Shown here piece by piece: positions 1 to 7,649 of a stretch of 64,000 bases of DNA. The DNA is taken from the NCBI GenBank assembly GCA_030272585.1, contig BSYQ01000005.1, forward strand, positions 3,689,501 through 3,753,500. Direction: 5' to 3'. Position numbers and translations under genes: made by a program. Below the pieces are notes generated by a model. That model did no database searches and had not been told where the DNA came from. It worked only from the letters and a program-made list of their open reading frames with translations. The stretch is from Bryopsis sp. KO-2023. Lineage: Eukaryota; Chlorophyta; Ulvophyceae; Bryopsidales; Bryopsidaceae. The number at the start of each line of letters is the position of its first letter. The first letter of the stretch is position 1.

Positions 1-121
1 CTTTCCGGATCTCAGAGATCTTTTTCTCGGATCTCCGAGATCTTTTTTTTTTTTCCGGATCTCAAAGATTTTTCCCTCGGATCTCAGAGATCTTTTCCCC
101 AACAACGTGGCCCAAAGCTGG

Positions 122-195
122 TGCCACCTGTGAGAGTCGAACTCACGGCCTTTCGCTTACAAAGCGAATGCTCTAACCATCTGAGCTAATGTGGC
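122..195 (-). tRNA. tRNA-Thr(TGT), unit 1
   Basis: A 74-nt cloverleaf reads on the minus strand. The anticodon loop is TTTGTAA on a TTCGC/GCGAA stem, the T stem GTGAG/CTCAC is perfect, and the discriminator is A. It decodes ACA (and ACG by wobble). In this copy position 6 of the acceptor is A instead of C, giving one mismatch with the AGGTGGC 3' strand; the other units are fully paired here. No run of four T follows directly on the minus strand. Confidence 0.88.
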
Positions 196-302
196 TTCGG
201 GGTCTCGCTACTCCCGCACGTGGGCGAACGACGAGGACGGTCGCTCTCGACTTCGTTTCGGGCCCGATCGCTCCCCTCCCGTCGCATGCTTCGCGTGGCG
301 TC

Positions 303-376
303 GGACCTGTAGCTCAGTCGGTTAGAGCGCTGGTCTTATGAGCCGGAAGTCGCGGGTTCAATCCCCGCCAGGTCCA
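303..376 (+). tRNA. tRNA-Ile(TAT), unit 1
   Basis: A 74-nt gene with acceptor GGACCTG/CAGGTCC, D stem GCTC/GAGC, anticodon loop CTTATGA (TAT, reading AUA), T stem GCGGG/CCCGC and discriminator A. There is no intron. The next run of five T on this strand is more than 300 bp downstream, so termination is not obvious. Confidence 0.93.
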
Positions 377-452
377 CGACTCGCAAGAATGCACCGACAT
401 CGCGTCCGTCCGAGAAAGACAAGAAGCACAACAACCAAGAAACGTGGGGGTG

Positions 453-533
453 TGTGGCGAGTGGGATTTGAACCCACGCCCTTTCGGACTGGAACCTTAC
501 TCCAGCACCTTGGACCAACTCGGCCATCGCCAC
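453..533 (-). tRNA. tRNA-Leu(AAG), unit 1
   Basis: An 81-nt class II tRNA with a long variable arm on the minus strand. Acceptor GTGGCGA/TCGCCAC and anticodon stem CTGGA/TCCAG are perfect; the loop GTAAGGT gives anticodon AAG. The T loop reads TTTGAAT, so the nearly invariant C56 (also in the B box) is T, and loop position 32 is G. All units share both oddities, so the gene may be weak in transcription or folding. Confidence 0.9.
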
Positions 534-629
534 GTTTGAGGGAGGGGAGGGACGGAAGGGATCCGTGGGACGGCAGCCCCCCATCGGGGTCGACGGATGC
601 AAGGGAGACGCTCGCCGCACGTTGAACGA

Positions 630-1113
630 GCTGAGATGTCCGAGTGGTGAAGGAGGTGGAGAGAGAGAGGAATGTGGGTTGGGTTACGTAAGGGTTTCTT
701 TTTGGGGACAGTTCATTCTGTTCACGGCGCTGCCGCAAGGCAGTGTTACAGCCGTCCTGGCCTCCCAGAACGGCCGGATTTCGTTCAAGGCGTGTCAGTG
801 AGCCTGGCGGTACGATTGTACCACAGGTCAGCTCACTGGTCACATCGATGGGACGGGTGAGTCGCATGTGACTCACCTGTACTACACTACAGTCTACTTA
901 AGGCGCACTTCGCGCCATTGTAATCATTCTTATTATTCTCTCACGCTTGGTCACTCCAGCCAGTCGTGACAGGCAGTTTCCGGATTCGTGAGTGGGACAC
1001 GGGACTGGGTGTTGTACGTTCAACTGGGGATCGGACCTCAAAATTCCGCCGATGTACAAAAGGCGTGTAAAAATGAATTCCAGGTGAAGGAGGTGGACTC
1101 GAAATCCATTGGT
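630..1113 (+). pseudogene. tRNA-Ser pseudogene split by a 422-bp insertion, unit 1
   Basis: Positions 630-660 match the first 31 nt of tRNA-Ser(CGA), with one T-to-G change in the D loop. Positions 1083-1113 repeat its last 15 nt and continue through the anticodon arm (CTCGAAATCCATTGG), then diverge before the T arm. The 15-bp GGTGAAGGAGGTGGA occurs at both edges (646-660, 1083-1097), and both copies carry the same T-to-G change, as a target site duplication would. Other copies: 3823-4306, 7016-7499, 10209-10692, 13401-13884, 16593-17076, 20333-20816, 24073-24556, 27265-27748, 30457-30940, 33649-40189 (interrupted), 42899-43382, 46091-46574, 49283-49766, 52475-52958, 55667-56150, 58859-59342. 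Confidence 0.8.
661..1082. mobile_element. Unclassified 422-bp insertion within tRNA-Ser pseudogene, unit 1
   Basis: The sequence lies between two copies of a 15-bp direct repeat. One edge is a GA tract (gagagagagg) and the other is aaaaatgaattcca. It has no long protein frame of its own and no clear TG...CA ends, so a long-TSD retroposon (SINE-like or truncated LINE) is the best guess. It is rich in short hairpins: GGTGAGTC/GACTCACC near 855-876, GGCGC/GCGCC near 901-915, GGTAC/GTACC near 808-821 and CTGCC/GGCAG near 730-743. It is present in every unit, so it predates array expansion. Confidence 0.6.
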
Positions 1114-1190
1114 GCTGTCATCGTAGCGCTCCGTCACAGCGTTGATGGGGCGCGCAACAACGACGCAGGAGGCGTTTGGGCCGTACGAGG

Positions 1191-1263
1191 TTCCGTCGCC
1201 GGGACTCGAACCCGGGTCTTGTGGGTGAAAGCCACATGTCCTGACCACCTAGACTACGACGGA
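1191..1263 (-). tRNA. tRNA-Glu(TTC), unit 1
   Basis: A 73-nt gene on the minus strand. Acceptor TCCGTCG/CGACGGA, anticodon loop CTTTCAC (TTC) on a TGTGG/CCACA stem, T stem CCGGG/CCCGG and discriminator A. On its strand the first run of five T is about 120 nt downstream, inside the edge of the 422-bp insertion; a transcript ending there would run antisense through the serine pseudogene fragment. Confidence 0.95.
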
Positions 1264-1862
1264 AGATCCACGAGACACGTCCCGTATGCCGAGTTTCGGA
1301 GCGTCGAGGGTTTTTGGAAGCTGGCGGGAAGCTGGCGGGGACAAGTGCCCTCGCGCACGGGAACGGGGTTGCGCCAGAACTTCGGGAGGGTGTTCGTTCG
1401 TGGTTAGGACTCGTTTCGAGTTTTTTCATCGTTGCGATTTTTGGGTGCTCGGATTTGGATGCACGAGAGATATCAGTAATGGCCCATTTTGTTGGCTCGG
1501 ATTGTCACGTAAAAGGAGTTGTTCGTTTTCCATGGGTTTTCGTGTCTCTTCGGATTTTGGTGTTTTTCTTTCCCTCTGGGAGACCGATTCGTTTCTCTCT
1601 ATTTTCATCGTTCTTTTCTTATTTTTGTGCCGTTCTTTCCCTCCTTTTCTTCCAATAATCTTTCTATTCATTGTTTCCCCTTTCCGTGCTTTTTTCTGTT
1701 TTTCTTTTTTCGATTCTTTCTCGAAAAAATATATATATATTGAGCTACCCGGGCGTGCCTGAAGCCGGAGCGCGCCGATCCCGTGGATCCCGATCTCGGT
1801 AATCTCGATCTCGCACAGGGTCGACAGAGTCTCCACGGAGCGAGCACCGGATACGTCGTCGA
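1264..1862. other. 600-bp spacer, strongly pyrimidine-rich, unit 1
   Basis: This is the longest gene-free stretch in the unit. It begins GC-rich with a duplicated aagctggcggg, then turns into a T/C-rich tract (about 1400-1730) ending in atatatatat. The two flanking tRNA genes, Glu and Ser(CGA), are divergent and both transcribe away from it. I see no credible coding region: the frames across it differ in hydropathy and start inside tRNA genes. It is the target of the TRIM-like element in units 6 and 7. A C/A polymorphism at 1689 separates two unit classes. Confidence 0.7.
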
Positions 1863-1944
1863 GCTGAGATGTCCGAGTGGTTAAGGAGGTGGACTCGAAA
1901 TCCACTGGGTTTATCCCGCGCAGGTTCAAATCCTGCTCTCAGCG
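1863..1944 (+). tRNA. tRNA-Ser(CGA), unit 1
   Basis: An 82-nt class II tRNA. Acceptor GCTGAGA/TCTCAGC, anticodon loop CTCGAAA (CGA) on GTGGA/TCCAC, a long variable arm, T arm GCAGG-TTCAAAT-CCTGC and discriminator G. A TTTT lies 15-20 nt downstream (gcttttctc), a normal Pol III terminator. It is the parent-like sequence of the broken serine copy at 630. Confidence 0.96.
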
Positions 1945-1996
1945 TCCCGCCCGTGCTTTTCTCGGAGCGGCCGAAGAAAGGGATGCAAGGAGGCTG

Positions 1997-2068
1997 CGCC
2001 GTTGCCGGGAATTGAACCCGGGTCTCCTGCGTGACAGGCAGGAATACTGACCACTATACTACAACGAC
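1997..2068 (-). tRNA. tRNA-Asp(GTC), unit 1
   Basis: A 72-nt gene on the minus strand. Acceptor GTCGTTG/CAACGGC with one T-G wobble, anticodon loop CTGTCAC (GTC) on CCTGC/GCAGG, T stem CCGGG/CCCGG and discriminator G. Downstream on its strand only TTTC is found, with no run of four T nearby. Confidence 0.95.
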
Positions 2069-2078
2069 CCGATCACGA

Positions 2079-2148
2079 CGATGAGGAGGCGACGAGGCCG
2101 GTGACGAGGCTGGTGACGAGGCTGATGATGAGGCCGGTGACGAGGATG
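2079..2148. repeat. Short GACGAGG-type minisatellite, unit 1
   Basis: Imperfect direct repeats of ggtgacgaggct (12-15 bp) fill the gap between tRNA-Asp and tRNA-Ser(AGA), with about five copies. It is present unchanged in every unit as far as I can see. No function is evident. Confidence 0.7.
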
Positions 2149-2176
2149 GACCACGGGACGCCCCATGATGACGTGA

Positions 2177-2258
2177 GTTGGGGTGTCCGAGTGGTTAAGG
2201 AGGTGGACTAGAAATCCACTGGGTTTATCCCGCGCAGGTTCGAATCCTGCCCTCAACG
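2177..2258 (+). tRNA. tRNA-Ser(AGA), unit 1
   Basis: An 82-nt class II tRNA. Acceptor GTTGGGG/CCTCAAC (one G-T), anticodon loop CTAGAAA (AGA), T stem GCAGG/CCTGC and discriminator G. The body from the D arm through the variable arm is nearly identical to the Ser(CGA) gene 310 bp upstream, which suggests duplication inside the unit. Only TTT occurs downstream within 45 nt. Confidence 0.96.
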
Positions 2259-2316
2259 AGGCGAGTGTTGAGTTCGCAAACGGAGGGGGTTTCGGAAAGG
2301 TTGCGAAAAGGTACGT

Positions 2317-2399
2317 TGTGGTGAGTGGGATTCGAACCCACGCTCGTCTCCGAACTAGAACCTGAATCTAGCGCCTTGGACCAACTCGGCCATCACCAC
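2317..2399 (-). tRNA. tRNA-Leu(CAG), unit 1
   Basis: An 83-nt class II tRNA on the minus strand. Acceptor GTGGTGA/TCACCAC, anticodon loop TTCAGGT (CAG) on CTAGA/TCTAG, and T arm GTGGG-TTCGAAT-CCCAC with a normal C56. TTTT follows on its strand about 10 nt downstream. Confidence 0.96.
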
Positions 2400-2516
2400 A
2401 CGATCAGACCTAGGGAGCCCCTCCCCACGAGGGCCCCGCCCCGGACCGGGGTCGGAACGGTGGAAGACGGCGCCGAGGAGCACTCCGACATCGTCGGCAC
2501 GAAAACGTTTTCCGTG

Positions 2517-2602
2517 GCCTCGGTGGCGCAGTTGGTTAGCGCGTCGGTCTCATAACCTCGTGAGCCATCCGGAGGTCACCAGTTCGATCCTGGTCCGGGG
2601 CA
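2517..2602 (+). tRNA. Elongator tRNA-Met(CAT) with 12-nt intron, unit 1
   Basis: Acceptor GCCTCGG/CCGGGGC, T arm ACCAG-TTCGATC-CTGGT and discriminator A. The anticodon loop matures to CTCATAA once the intron at 2555-2566 (acctcgtgagcc), just 3' of the nucleotide after the anticodon, is removed. Elongator tRNA-Met introns at this position are typical of plants. The non-A1:U72 acceptor excludes the initiator. A TTTT lies about 10 nt downstream. It is the only intron-containing gene of the unit. Confidence 0.95.
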
Positions 2603-2668
2603 CTCCTCTTCTTTTCGGTCGAAGGAGAGCATCGCGCACACGAAAAAATGGAACGATCGGGGCACGCT

Positions 2669-2741
2669 CACACCCGGCGGGACTCGAACCCGCAACCCCC
2701 AGATTAGAAGTCTGGTGCGCTATCCATTGCGCCACGGGTGC
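2669..2741 (-). tRNA. tRNA-Arg(TCT), unit 1
   Basis: A 73-nt gene on the minus strand. Acceptor GCACCCG/CGGGTGT (G-T at the first pair), anticodon loop CTTCTAA (TCT) on CCAGA/TCTGG, T stem GCGGG/CCCGC and discriminator G. A run of six T lies about 20 nt downstream on its strand. Confidence 0.95.
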
Positions 2742-2885
2742 TCACGAGGGATGGTTCCCCGCGAGGCCGCAACGAGCGGCGAAAAGAAGGACAAGAGGGG
2801 GGAAAACGGGTGCCCTTTTGACGGGCCGTGGCGTTTCCACGTCGACCCCCACGGGGAACGACTCGTGATGACTCATTCTGAATGA
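2742..2885. promoter_or_regulatory. Divergent intergenic region Arg/Thr(CGT), unit 1
   Basis: A 144-bp GC-rich gap between two divergent tRNA genes. It ends in the perfect 13-bp palindrome TCATTCTGAATGA (2873-2885), immediately before the first base of tRNA-Thr(CGT), where a Pol III start site would lie. The LTR element at 61101 inserted at the left edge of this palindrome in unit 17. Promoter function is inferred from position only. Confidence 0.45.
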
Positions 2886-2959
2886 GCCCGCTTAGCTCAG
2901 ATGGCTAGAGCGCGCCCTTCGTAAGGGCGAGGCCGAGAGTTCGACTCTCTCAGTGGGCA
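2886..2959 (+). tRNA. tRNA-Thr(CGT), unit 1
   Basis: A 74-nt gene. Acceptor GCCCGCT/AGTGGGC, anticodon loop TTCGTAA (CGT) on CGCCC/GGGCG, T stem GAGAG/CTCTC and discriminator A. TTTT follows about 8 nt downstream. Its 5' half resembles the Thr(TGT) gene of the same unit. Confidence 0.95.
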
Positions 2960-3037
2960 ACCCTCCTTTTCCTCGCGGGGCAAATTCCGCCACGAACGAG
3001 GGGCCCCGAGGTCGGAACGCGACAAAGGCATCGCGTC

Positions 3038-3109
3038 GGGATGTTGGTCTAGTGGTATGATTCTCGCTTCGGGTGCGAGAGGTCCCGAGTTCGATTCCCG
3101 GACATCCCC
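3038..3109 (+). tRNA. tRNA-Pro(CGG), unit 1
   Basis: A 72-nt gene. Acceptor GGGATGT/ACATCCC, anticodon loop TTCGGGT (CGG) on CTCGC/GCGAG, T loop TTCGATT and discriminator C. The T stem CCGAG/CCCGG has one A-C mismatch in all units. The first T runs downstream are those of the junction minisatellite. Confidence 0.94.
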
Positions 3110-3130
3110 CTCCCTCCATCGTCTCTTTCT

Positions 3131-3289
3131 CGGATCTCAGAGATCTTTTTATCGGATTCCGTCGATCTTTTTCTCGGATCTTAGAGATCTTTTCTTTCCG
3201 GATCTCAGAGATCTTTTTCTCGGATCTCCGAGATCTTTTTTTTTTTTCCGGATCTCAAAGATTTTTCCCTCGGATCTCAGAGATCTTTT
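3131..3289 (+). repeat. Junction minisatellite: GATC-palindrome plus T-tract repeats
   Basis: Seven imperfect copies of a roughly 22-bp motif, cggatctcagagatctttttct. Each is a short palindrome (GATCTC-N-GAGATC) followed by four or more T, with one tract of 11-12 T. The form resembles a stack of transcription terminators. Copies at the other junctions: 1-96 (partial), 6324-6482, 9517-9675, 12710-12867, 15902-16059, 19642-19799, 23382-23539, 26574-26731, 29766-29923, 32958-33115, 42207-42365, 45400-45557, 48592-48749, 51784-51941, 54976-55133, 58168-58325. Confidence 0.85.
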
Positions 3290-3314
3290 CCCCAACAGCG
3301 TGGCCCAAAGCTGG

Positions 3315-3388
3315 TGCCACCTGTGAGAGTCGAACTCACGGCCTTTCGCTTACAAAGCGAATGCTCTAACCATCTGAGCTAAGGTGGC
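3315..3388 (-). tRNA. tRNA-Thr(TGT), unit 2
   Basis: Copy of the gene at 122-195 with the acceptor stem fully paired (GCCACCT/AGGTGGC). Confidence 0.95.
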
Positions 3389-3495
3389 TTCGGGGTCTCG
3401 CTACTCCCGCACGTGGGCGAACGACGAGGACGGTCGCTCTCGACTTCGTTTCGGGCCCGATCGCTCCCCTCCCGTCGCATGCTTCGCGTGGCGTC

Positions 3496-3569
3496 GGACC
3501 TGTAGCTCAGTCGGTTAGAGCGCTGGTCTTATGAGCCGGAAGTCGCGGGTTCAATCCCCGCCAGGTCCA
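3496..3569 (+). tRNA. tRNA-Ile(TAT), unit 2
   Basis: Unit 2 copy of 303-376. Confidence 0.93.
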
Positions 3570-3645
3570 CGACTCGCAAGAATGCACCGACATCGCGTCC
3601 GTCCGAGAAAGACAAGAAGCACAACAACCAAGAAACGTGGGGGTG

Positions 3646-3726
3646 TGTGGCGAGTGGGATTTGAACCCACGCCCTTTCGGACTGGAACCTTACTCCAGCA
3701 CCTTGGACCAACTCGGCCATCGCCAC
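3646..3726 (-). tRNA. tRNA-Leu(AAG), unit 2
   Basis: Unit 2 copy of 453-533. Confidence 0.9.
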
Positions 3727-4383
3727 GTTTGAGGGAGGGGAGGGACGGAAGGGATCCGTGGGACGGCAGCCCCCCATCGGGGTCGACGGATGCAAGGGAG
3801 ACGCTCGCCGCACGTTGAACGAGCTGAGATGTCCGAGTGGTGAAGGAGGTGGAGAGAGAGAGGAATGTGGGTTGGGTTACGTAAGGGTTTCTTTTTGGGG
3901 ACAGTTCATTCTGTTCACGGCGCTGCCGCAAGGCAGTGTTACAGCCGTCCTGGCCTCCCAGAACGGCCGGATTTCGTTCAAGGCGTGTCAGTGAGCCTGG
4001 CGGTACGATTGTACCACAGGTCAGCTCACTGGTCACATCGATGGGACGGGTGAGTCGCATGTGACTCACCTGTACTACACTACAGTCTACTTAAGGCGCA
4101 CTTCGCGCCATTGTAATCATTCTTATTATTCTCTCACGCTTGGTCACTCCAGCCAGTCGTGACAGGCAGTTTCCGGATTCGTGAGTGGGACACGGGACTG
4201 GGTGTTGTACGTTCAACTGGGGATCGGACCTCAAAATTCCGCCGATGTACAAAAGGCGTGTAAAAATGAATTCCAGGTGAAGGAGGTGGACTCGAAATCC
4301 ATTGGTGCTGTCATCGTAGCGCTCCGTCACAGCGTTGATGGGGCGCGCAACAACGACGCAGGAGGCGTTTGGGCCGTACGAGG

Positions 4384-4456
4384 TTCCGTCGCCGGGACTC
4401 GAACCCGGGTCTTGTGGGTGAAAGCCACATGTCCTGACCACCTAGACTACGACGGA
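4384..4456 (-). tRNA. tRNA-Glu(TTC), unit 2
   Basis: Unit 2 copy of 1191-1263. Confidence 0.95.
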
Positions 4457-5055
4457 AGATCCACGAGACACGTCCCGTATGCCGAGTTTCGGAGCGTCGA
4501 GGGTTTTTGGAAGCTGGCGGGAAGCTGGCGGGGACAAGTGCCCTCGCGCACGGGAACGGGGTTGCGCCAGAACTTCGGGAGGGTGTTCGTTCGTGGTTAG
4601 GACTCGTTTCGAGTTTTTTCATCGTTGCGATTTTTGGGTGCTCGGATTTGGATGCACGAGAGATATCAGTAATGGCCCATTTTGTTGGCTCGGATTGTCA
4701 CGTAAAAGGAGTTGTTCGTTTTCCATGGGTTTTCGTGTCTCTTCGGATTTTGGTGTTTTTCTTTCCCTCTGGGAGACCGATTCGTTTCTCTCTATTTTCA
4801 TCGTTCTTTTCTTATTTTTGTGCCGTTCTTTCCCTCCTTTTCTTCCAATAATCTTTCTATTCATTGTTTCCCCTTTCCGTGCTTTTTTCTGTTTTTCTTT
4901 TTTCGATTCTTTCTCGAAAAAATATATATATATTGAGCTACCCGGGCGTGCCTGAAGCCGGAGCGCGCCGATCCCGTGGATCCCGATCTCGGTAATCTCG
5001 ATCTCGCACAGGGTCGACAGAGTCTCCACGGAGCGAGCACCGGATACGTCGTCGA

Positions 5056-5137
5056 GCTGAGATGTCCGAGTGGTTAAGGAGGTGGACTCGAAATCCACTG
5101 GGTTTATCCCGCGCAGGTTCAAATCCTGCTCTCAGCG
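5056..5137 (+). tRNA. tRNA-Ser(CGA), unit 2
   Basis: Unit 2 copy of 1863-1944. Confidence 0.95.
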
Positions 5138-5189
5138 TCCCGCCCGTGCTTTTCTCGGAGCGGCCGAAGAAAGGGATGCAAGGAGGCTG

Positions 5190-5261
5190 CGCCGTTGCCG
5201 GGAATTGAACCCGGGTCTCCTGCGTGACAGGCAGGAATACTGACCACTATACTACAACGAC
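5190..5261 (-). tRNA. tRNA-Asp(GTC), unit 2
   Basis: Unit 2 copy of 1997-2068. Confidence 0.95.
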
Positions 5262-5369
5262 CCGATCACGACGATGAGGAGGCGACGAGGCCGGTGACGA
5301 GGCTGGTGACGAGGCTGATGATGAGGCCGGTGACGAGGATGGACCACGGGACGCCCCATGATGACGTGA

Positions 5370-5451
5370 GTTGGGGTGTCCGAGTGGTTAAGGAGGTGGA
5401 CTAGAAATCCACTGGGTTTATCCCGCGCAGGTTCGAATCCTGCCCTCAACG
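5370..5451 (+). tRNA. tRNA-Ser(AGA), unit 2
   Basis: Unit 2 copy of 2177-2258. Confidence 0.95.
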
Positions 5452-5509
5452 AGGCGAGTGTTGAGTTCGCAAACGGAGGGGGTTTCGGAAAGGTTGCGAA
5501 AAGGTACGT

Positions 5510-5592
5510 TGTGGTGAGTGGGATTCGAACCCACGCTCGTCTCCGAACTAGAACCTGAATCTAGCGCCTTGGACCAACTCGGCCATCACCAC
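5510..5592 (-). tRNA. tRNA-Leu(CAG), unit 2
   Basis: Unit 2 copy of 2317-2399. Confidence 0.95.
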
Positions 5593-5709
5593 ACGATCAG
5601 ACCTAGGGAGCCCCTCCCCACGAGGGCCCCGCCCCGGACCGGGGTCGGAACGGTGGAAGACGGCGCCGAGGAGCACTCCGACATCGTCGGCACGAAAACG
5701 TTTTCCGTG

Positions 5710-5795
5710 GCCTCGGTGGCGCAGTTGGTTAGCGCGTCGGTCTCATAACCTCGTGAGCCATCCGGAGGTCACCAGTTCGATCCTGGTCCGGGGCA
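5710..5795 (+). tRNA. tRNA-Met(CAT), unit 2
   Basis: Unit 2 copy of 2517-2602, with the 12-nt intron. Confidence 0.95.
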
Positions 5796-5861
5796 CTCCT
5801 CTTCTTTTCGGTCGAAGGAGAGCATCGCGCACACGAAAAAATGGAACGATCGGGGCACGCT

Positions 5862-5934
5862 CACACCCGGCGGGACTCGAACCCGCAACCCCCAGATTAG
5901 AAGTCTGGTGCGCTATCCATTGCGCCACGGGTGC
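5862..5934 (-). tRNA. tRNA-Arg(TCT), unit 2
   Basis: Unit 2 copy of 2669-2741. Confidence 0.95.
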
Positions 5935-6078
5935 TCACGAGGGATGGTTCCCCGCGAGGCCGCAACGAGCGGCGAAAAGAAGGACAAGAGGGGGGAAAAC
6001 GGGTGCCCTTTTGACGGGCCGTGGCGTTTCCACGTCGACCCCCACGGGGAACGACTCGTGATGACTCATTCTGAATGA

Positions 6079-6152
6079 GCCCGCTTAGCTCAGATGGCTA
6101 GAGCGCGCCCTTCGTAAGGGCGAGGCCGAGAGTTCGACTCTCTCAGTGGGCA
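6079..6152 (+). tRNA. tRNA-Thr(CGT), unit 2
   Basis: Unit 2 copy of 2886-2959. Confidence 0.95.
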
Positions 6153-6230
6153 ACCCTCCTTTTCCTCGCGGGGCAAATTCCGCCACGAACGAGGGGCCCC
6201 GAGGTCGGAACGCGACAAAGGCATCGCGTC

Positions 6231-6302
6231 GGGATGTTGGTCTAGTGGTATGATTCTCGCTTCGGGTGCGAGAGGTCCCGAGTTCGATTCCCGGACATCC
6301 CC
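6231..6302 (+). tRNA. tRNA-Pro(CGG), unit 2
   Basis: Unit 2 copy of 3038-3109. Confidence 0.94.
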
Positions 6303-6507
6303 CTCCCTCCATCGTCTCTTTCTCGGATCTCAGAGATCTTTTTATCGGATTCCGTCGATCTTTTTCTCGGATCTTAGAGATCTTTTCTTTCCGGATCTCA
6401 GAGATCTTTTTCTCGGATCTCCGAGATCTTTTTTTTTTTTCCGGATCTCAAAGATTTTTCCCTCGGATCTCAGAGATCTTTTCCCCAACAGCGTGGCCCA
6501 AAGCTGG

Positions 6508-6581
6508 TGCCACCTGTGAGAGTCGAACTCACGGCCTTTCGCTTACAAAGCGAATGCTCTAACCATCTGAGCTAAGGTGGC
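6508..6581 (-). tRNA. tRNA-Thr(TGT), unit 3
   Basis: Unit 3 copy of 3315-3388. Confidence 0.95.
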
Positions 6582-6688
6582 TTCGGGGTCTCGCTACTCC
6601 CGCACGTGGGCGAACGACGAGGACGGTCGCTCTCGACTTCGTTTCGGGCCCGATCGCTCCCCTCCCGTCGCATGCTTCGCGTGGCGTC

Positions 6689-6762
6689 GGACCTGTAGCT
6701 CAGTCGGTTAGAGCGCTGGTCTTATGAGCCGGAAGTCGCGGGTTCAATCCCCGCCAGGTCCA
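6689..6762 (+). tRNA. tRNA-Ile(TAT), unit 3
   Basis: Unit 3 copy of 303-376. Confidence 0.93.
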
Positions 6763-6838
6763 CGACTCGCAAGAATGCACCGACATCGCGTCCGTCCGAG
6801 AAAGACAAGAAGCACAACAACCAAGAAACGTGGGGGTG

Positions 6839-6919
6839 TGTGGCGAGTGGGATTTGAACCCACGCCCTTTCGGACTGGAACCTTACTCCAGCACCTTGGA
6901 CCAACTCGGCCATCGCCAC
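6839..6919 (-). tRNA. tRNA-Leu(AAG), unit 3
   Basis: Unit 3 copy of 453-533. Confidence 0.9.
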
Positions 6920-7576
6920 GTTTGAGGGAGGGGAGGGACGGAAGGGATCCGTGGGACGGCAGCCCCCCATCGGGGTCGACGGATGCAAGGGAGACGCTCG
7001 CCGCACGTTGAACGAGCTGAGATGTCCGAGTGGTGAAGGAGGTGGAGAGAGAGAGGAATGTGGGTTGGGTTACGTAAGGGTTTCTTTTTGGGGACAGTTC
7101 ATTCTGTTCACGGCGCTGCCGCAAGGCAGTGTTACAGCCGTCCTGGCCTCCCAGAACGGCCGGATTTCGTTCAAGGCGTGTCAGTGAGCCTGGCGGTACG
7201 ATTGTACCACAGGTCAGCTCACTGGTCACATCGATGGGACGGGTGAGTCGCATGTGACTCACCTGTACTACACTACAGTCTACTTAAGGCGCACTTCGCG
7301 CCATTGTAATCATTCTTATTATTCTCTCACGCTTGGTCACTCCAGCCAGTCGTGACAGGCAGTTTCCGGATTCGTGAGTGGGACACGGGACTGGGTGTTG
7401 TACGTTCAACTGGGGATCGGACCTCAAAATTCCGCCGATGTACAAAAGGCGTGTAAAAATGAATTCCAGGTGAAGGAGGTGGACTCGAAATCCATTGGTG
7501 CTGTCATCGTAGCGCTCCGTCACAGCGTTGATGGGGCGCGCAACAACGACGCAGGAGGCGTTTGGGCCGTACGAGG

Positions 7577-7649
7577 TTCCGTCGCCGGGACTCGAACCCG
7601 GGTCTTGTGGGTGAAAGCCACATGTCCTGACCACCTAGACTACGACGGA
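7577..7649 (-). tRNA. tRNA-Glu(TTC), unit 3
   Basis: Unit 3 copy of 1191-1263. Confidence 0.95.

Larger units (their letters stand above)
1..3193 (+). repeat. Array unit 1 (reference unit)
   Basis: This is the reference copy used to describe the genes. It has the 12-T form of the junction T run. Private differences from the other units are an A near 115 (aacaacgtgg instead of aacagcgtgg) and a T at 190 that breaks a pair in the tRNA-Thr(TGT) acceptor stem. Confidence 0.97.
3194..6386 (+). repeat. Array unit 2
   Basis: Complete 3193-bp unit, 12-T form, C at the 1689-equivalent marker. No private difference noticed. Serine pseudogene with insertion at 3823-4306. Confidence 0.97.

Noticed and set aside
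1286..1762. 158-codon hydrophobic, Phe-rich frame in the Glu/Ser(CGA) spacer that looks membrane-like
   Set aside because: Hydrophobicity comes from translating a T/C-rich tract. The opposite strand gives an equally long Lys/Glu-rich frame, and neither has a sensible start context or homologue I recognise.
336..3369. Many recurrent 60-172 codon open frames on both strands of every unit, with fragments such as GFEPT, AGSNPAL and RVELTAF
   Set aside because: They are tRNA genes and GC-rich spacers read in protein frames. The T-arm and anticodon sequences give these well-known spurious peptides, and overlapping frames on both strands repeat with each unit.
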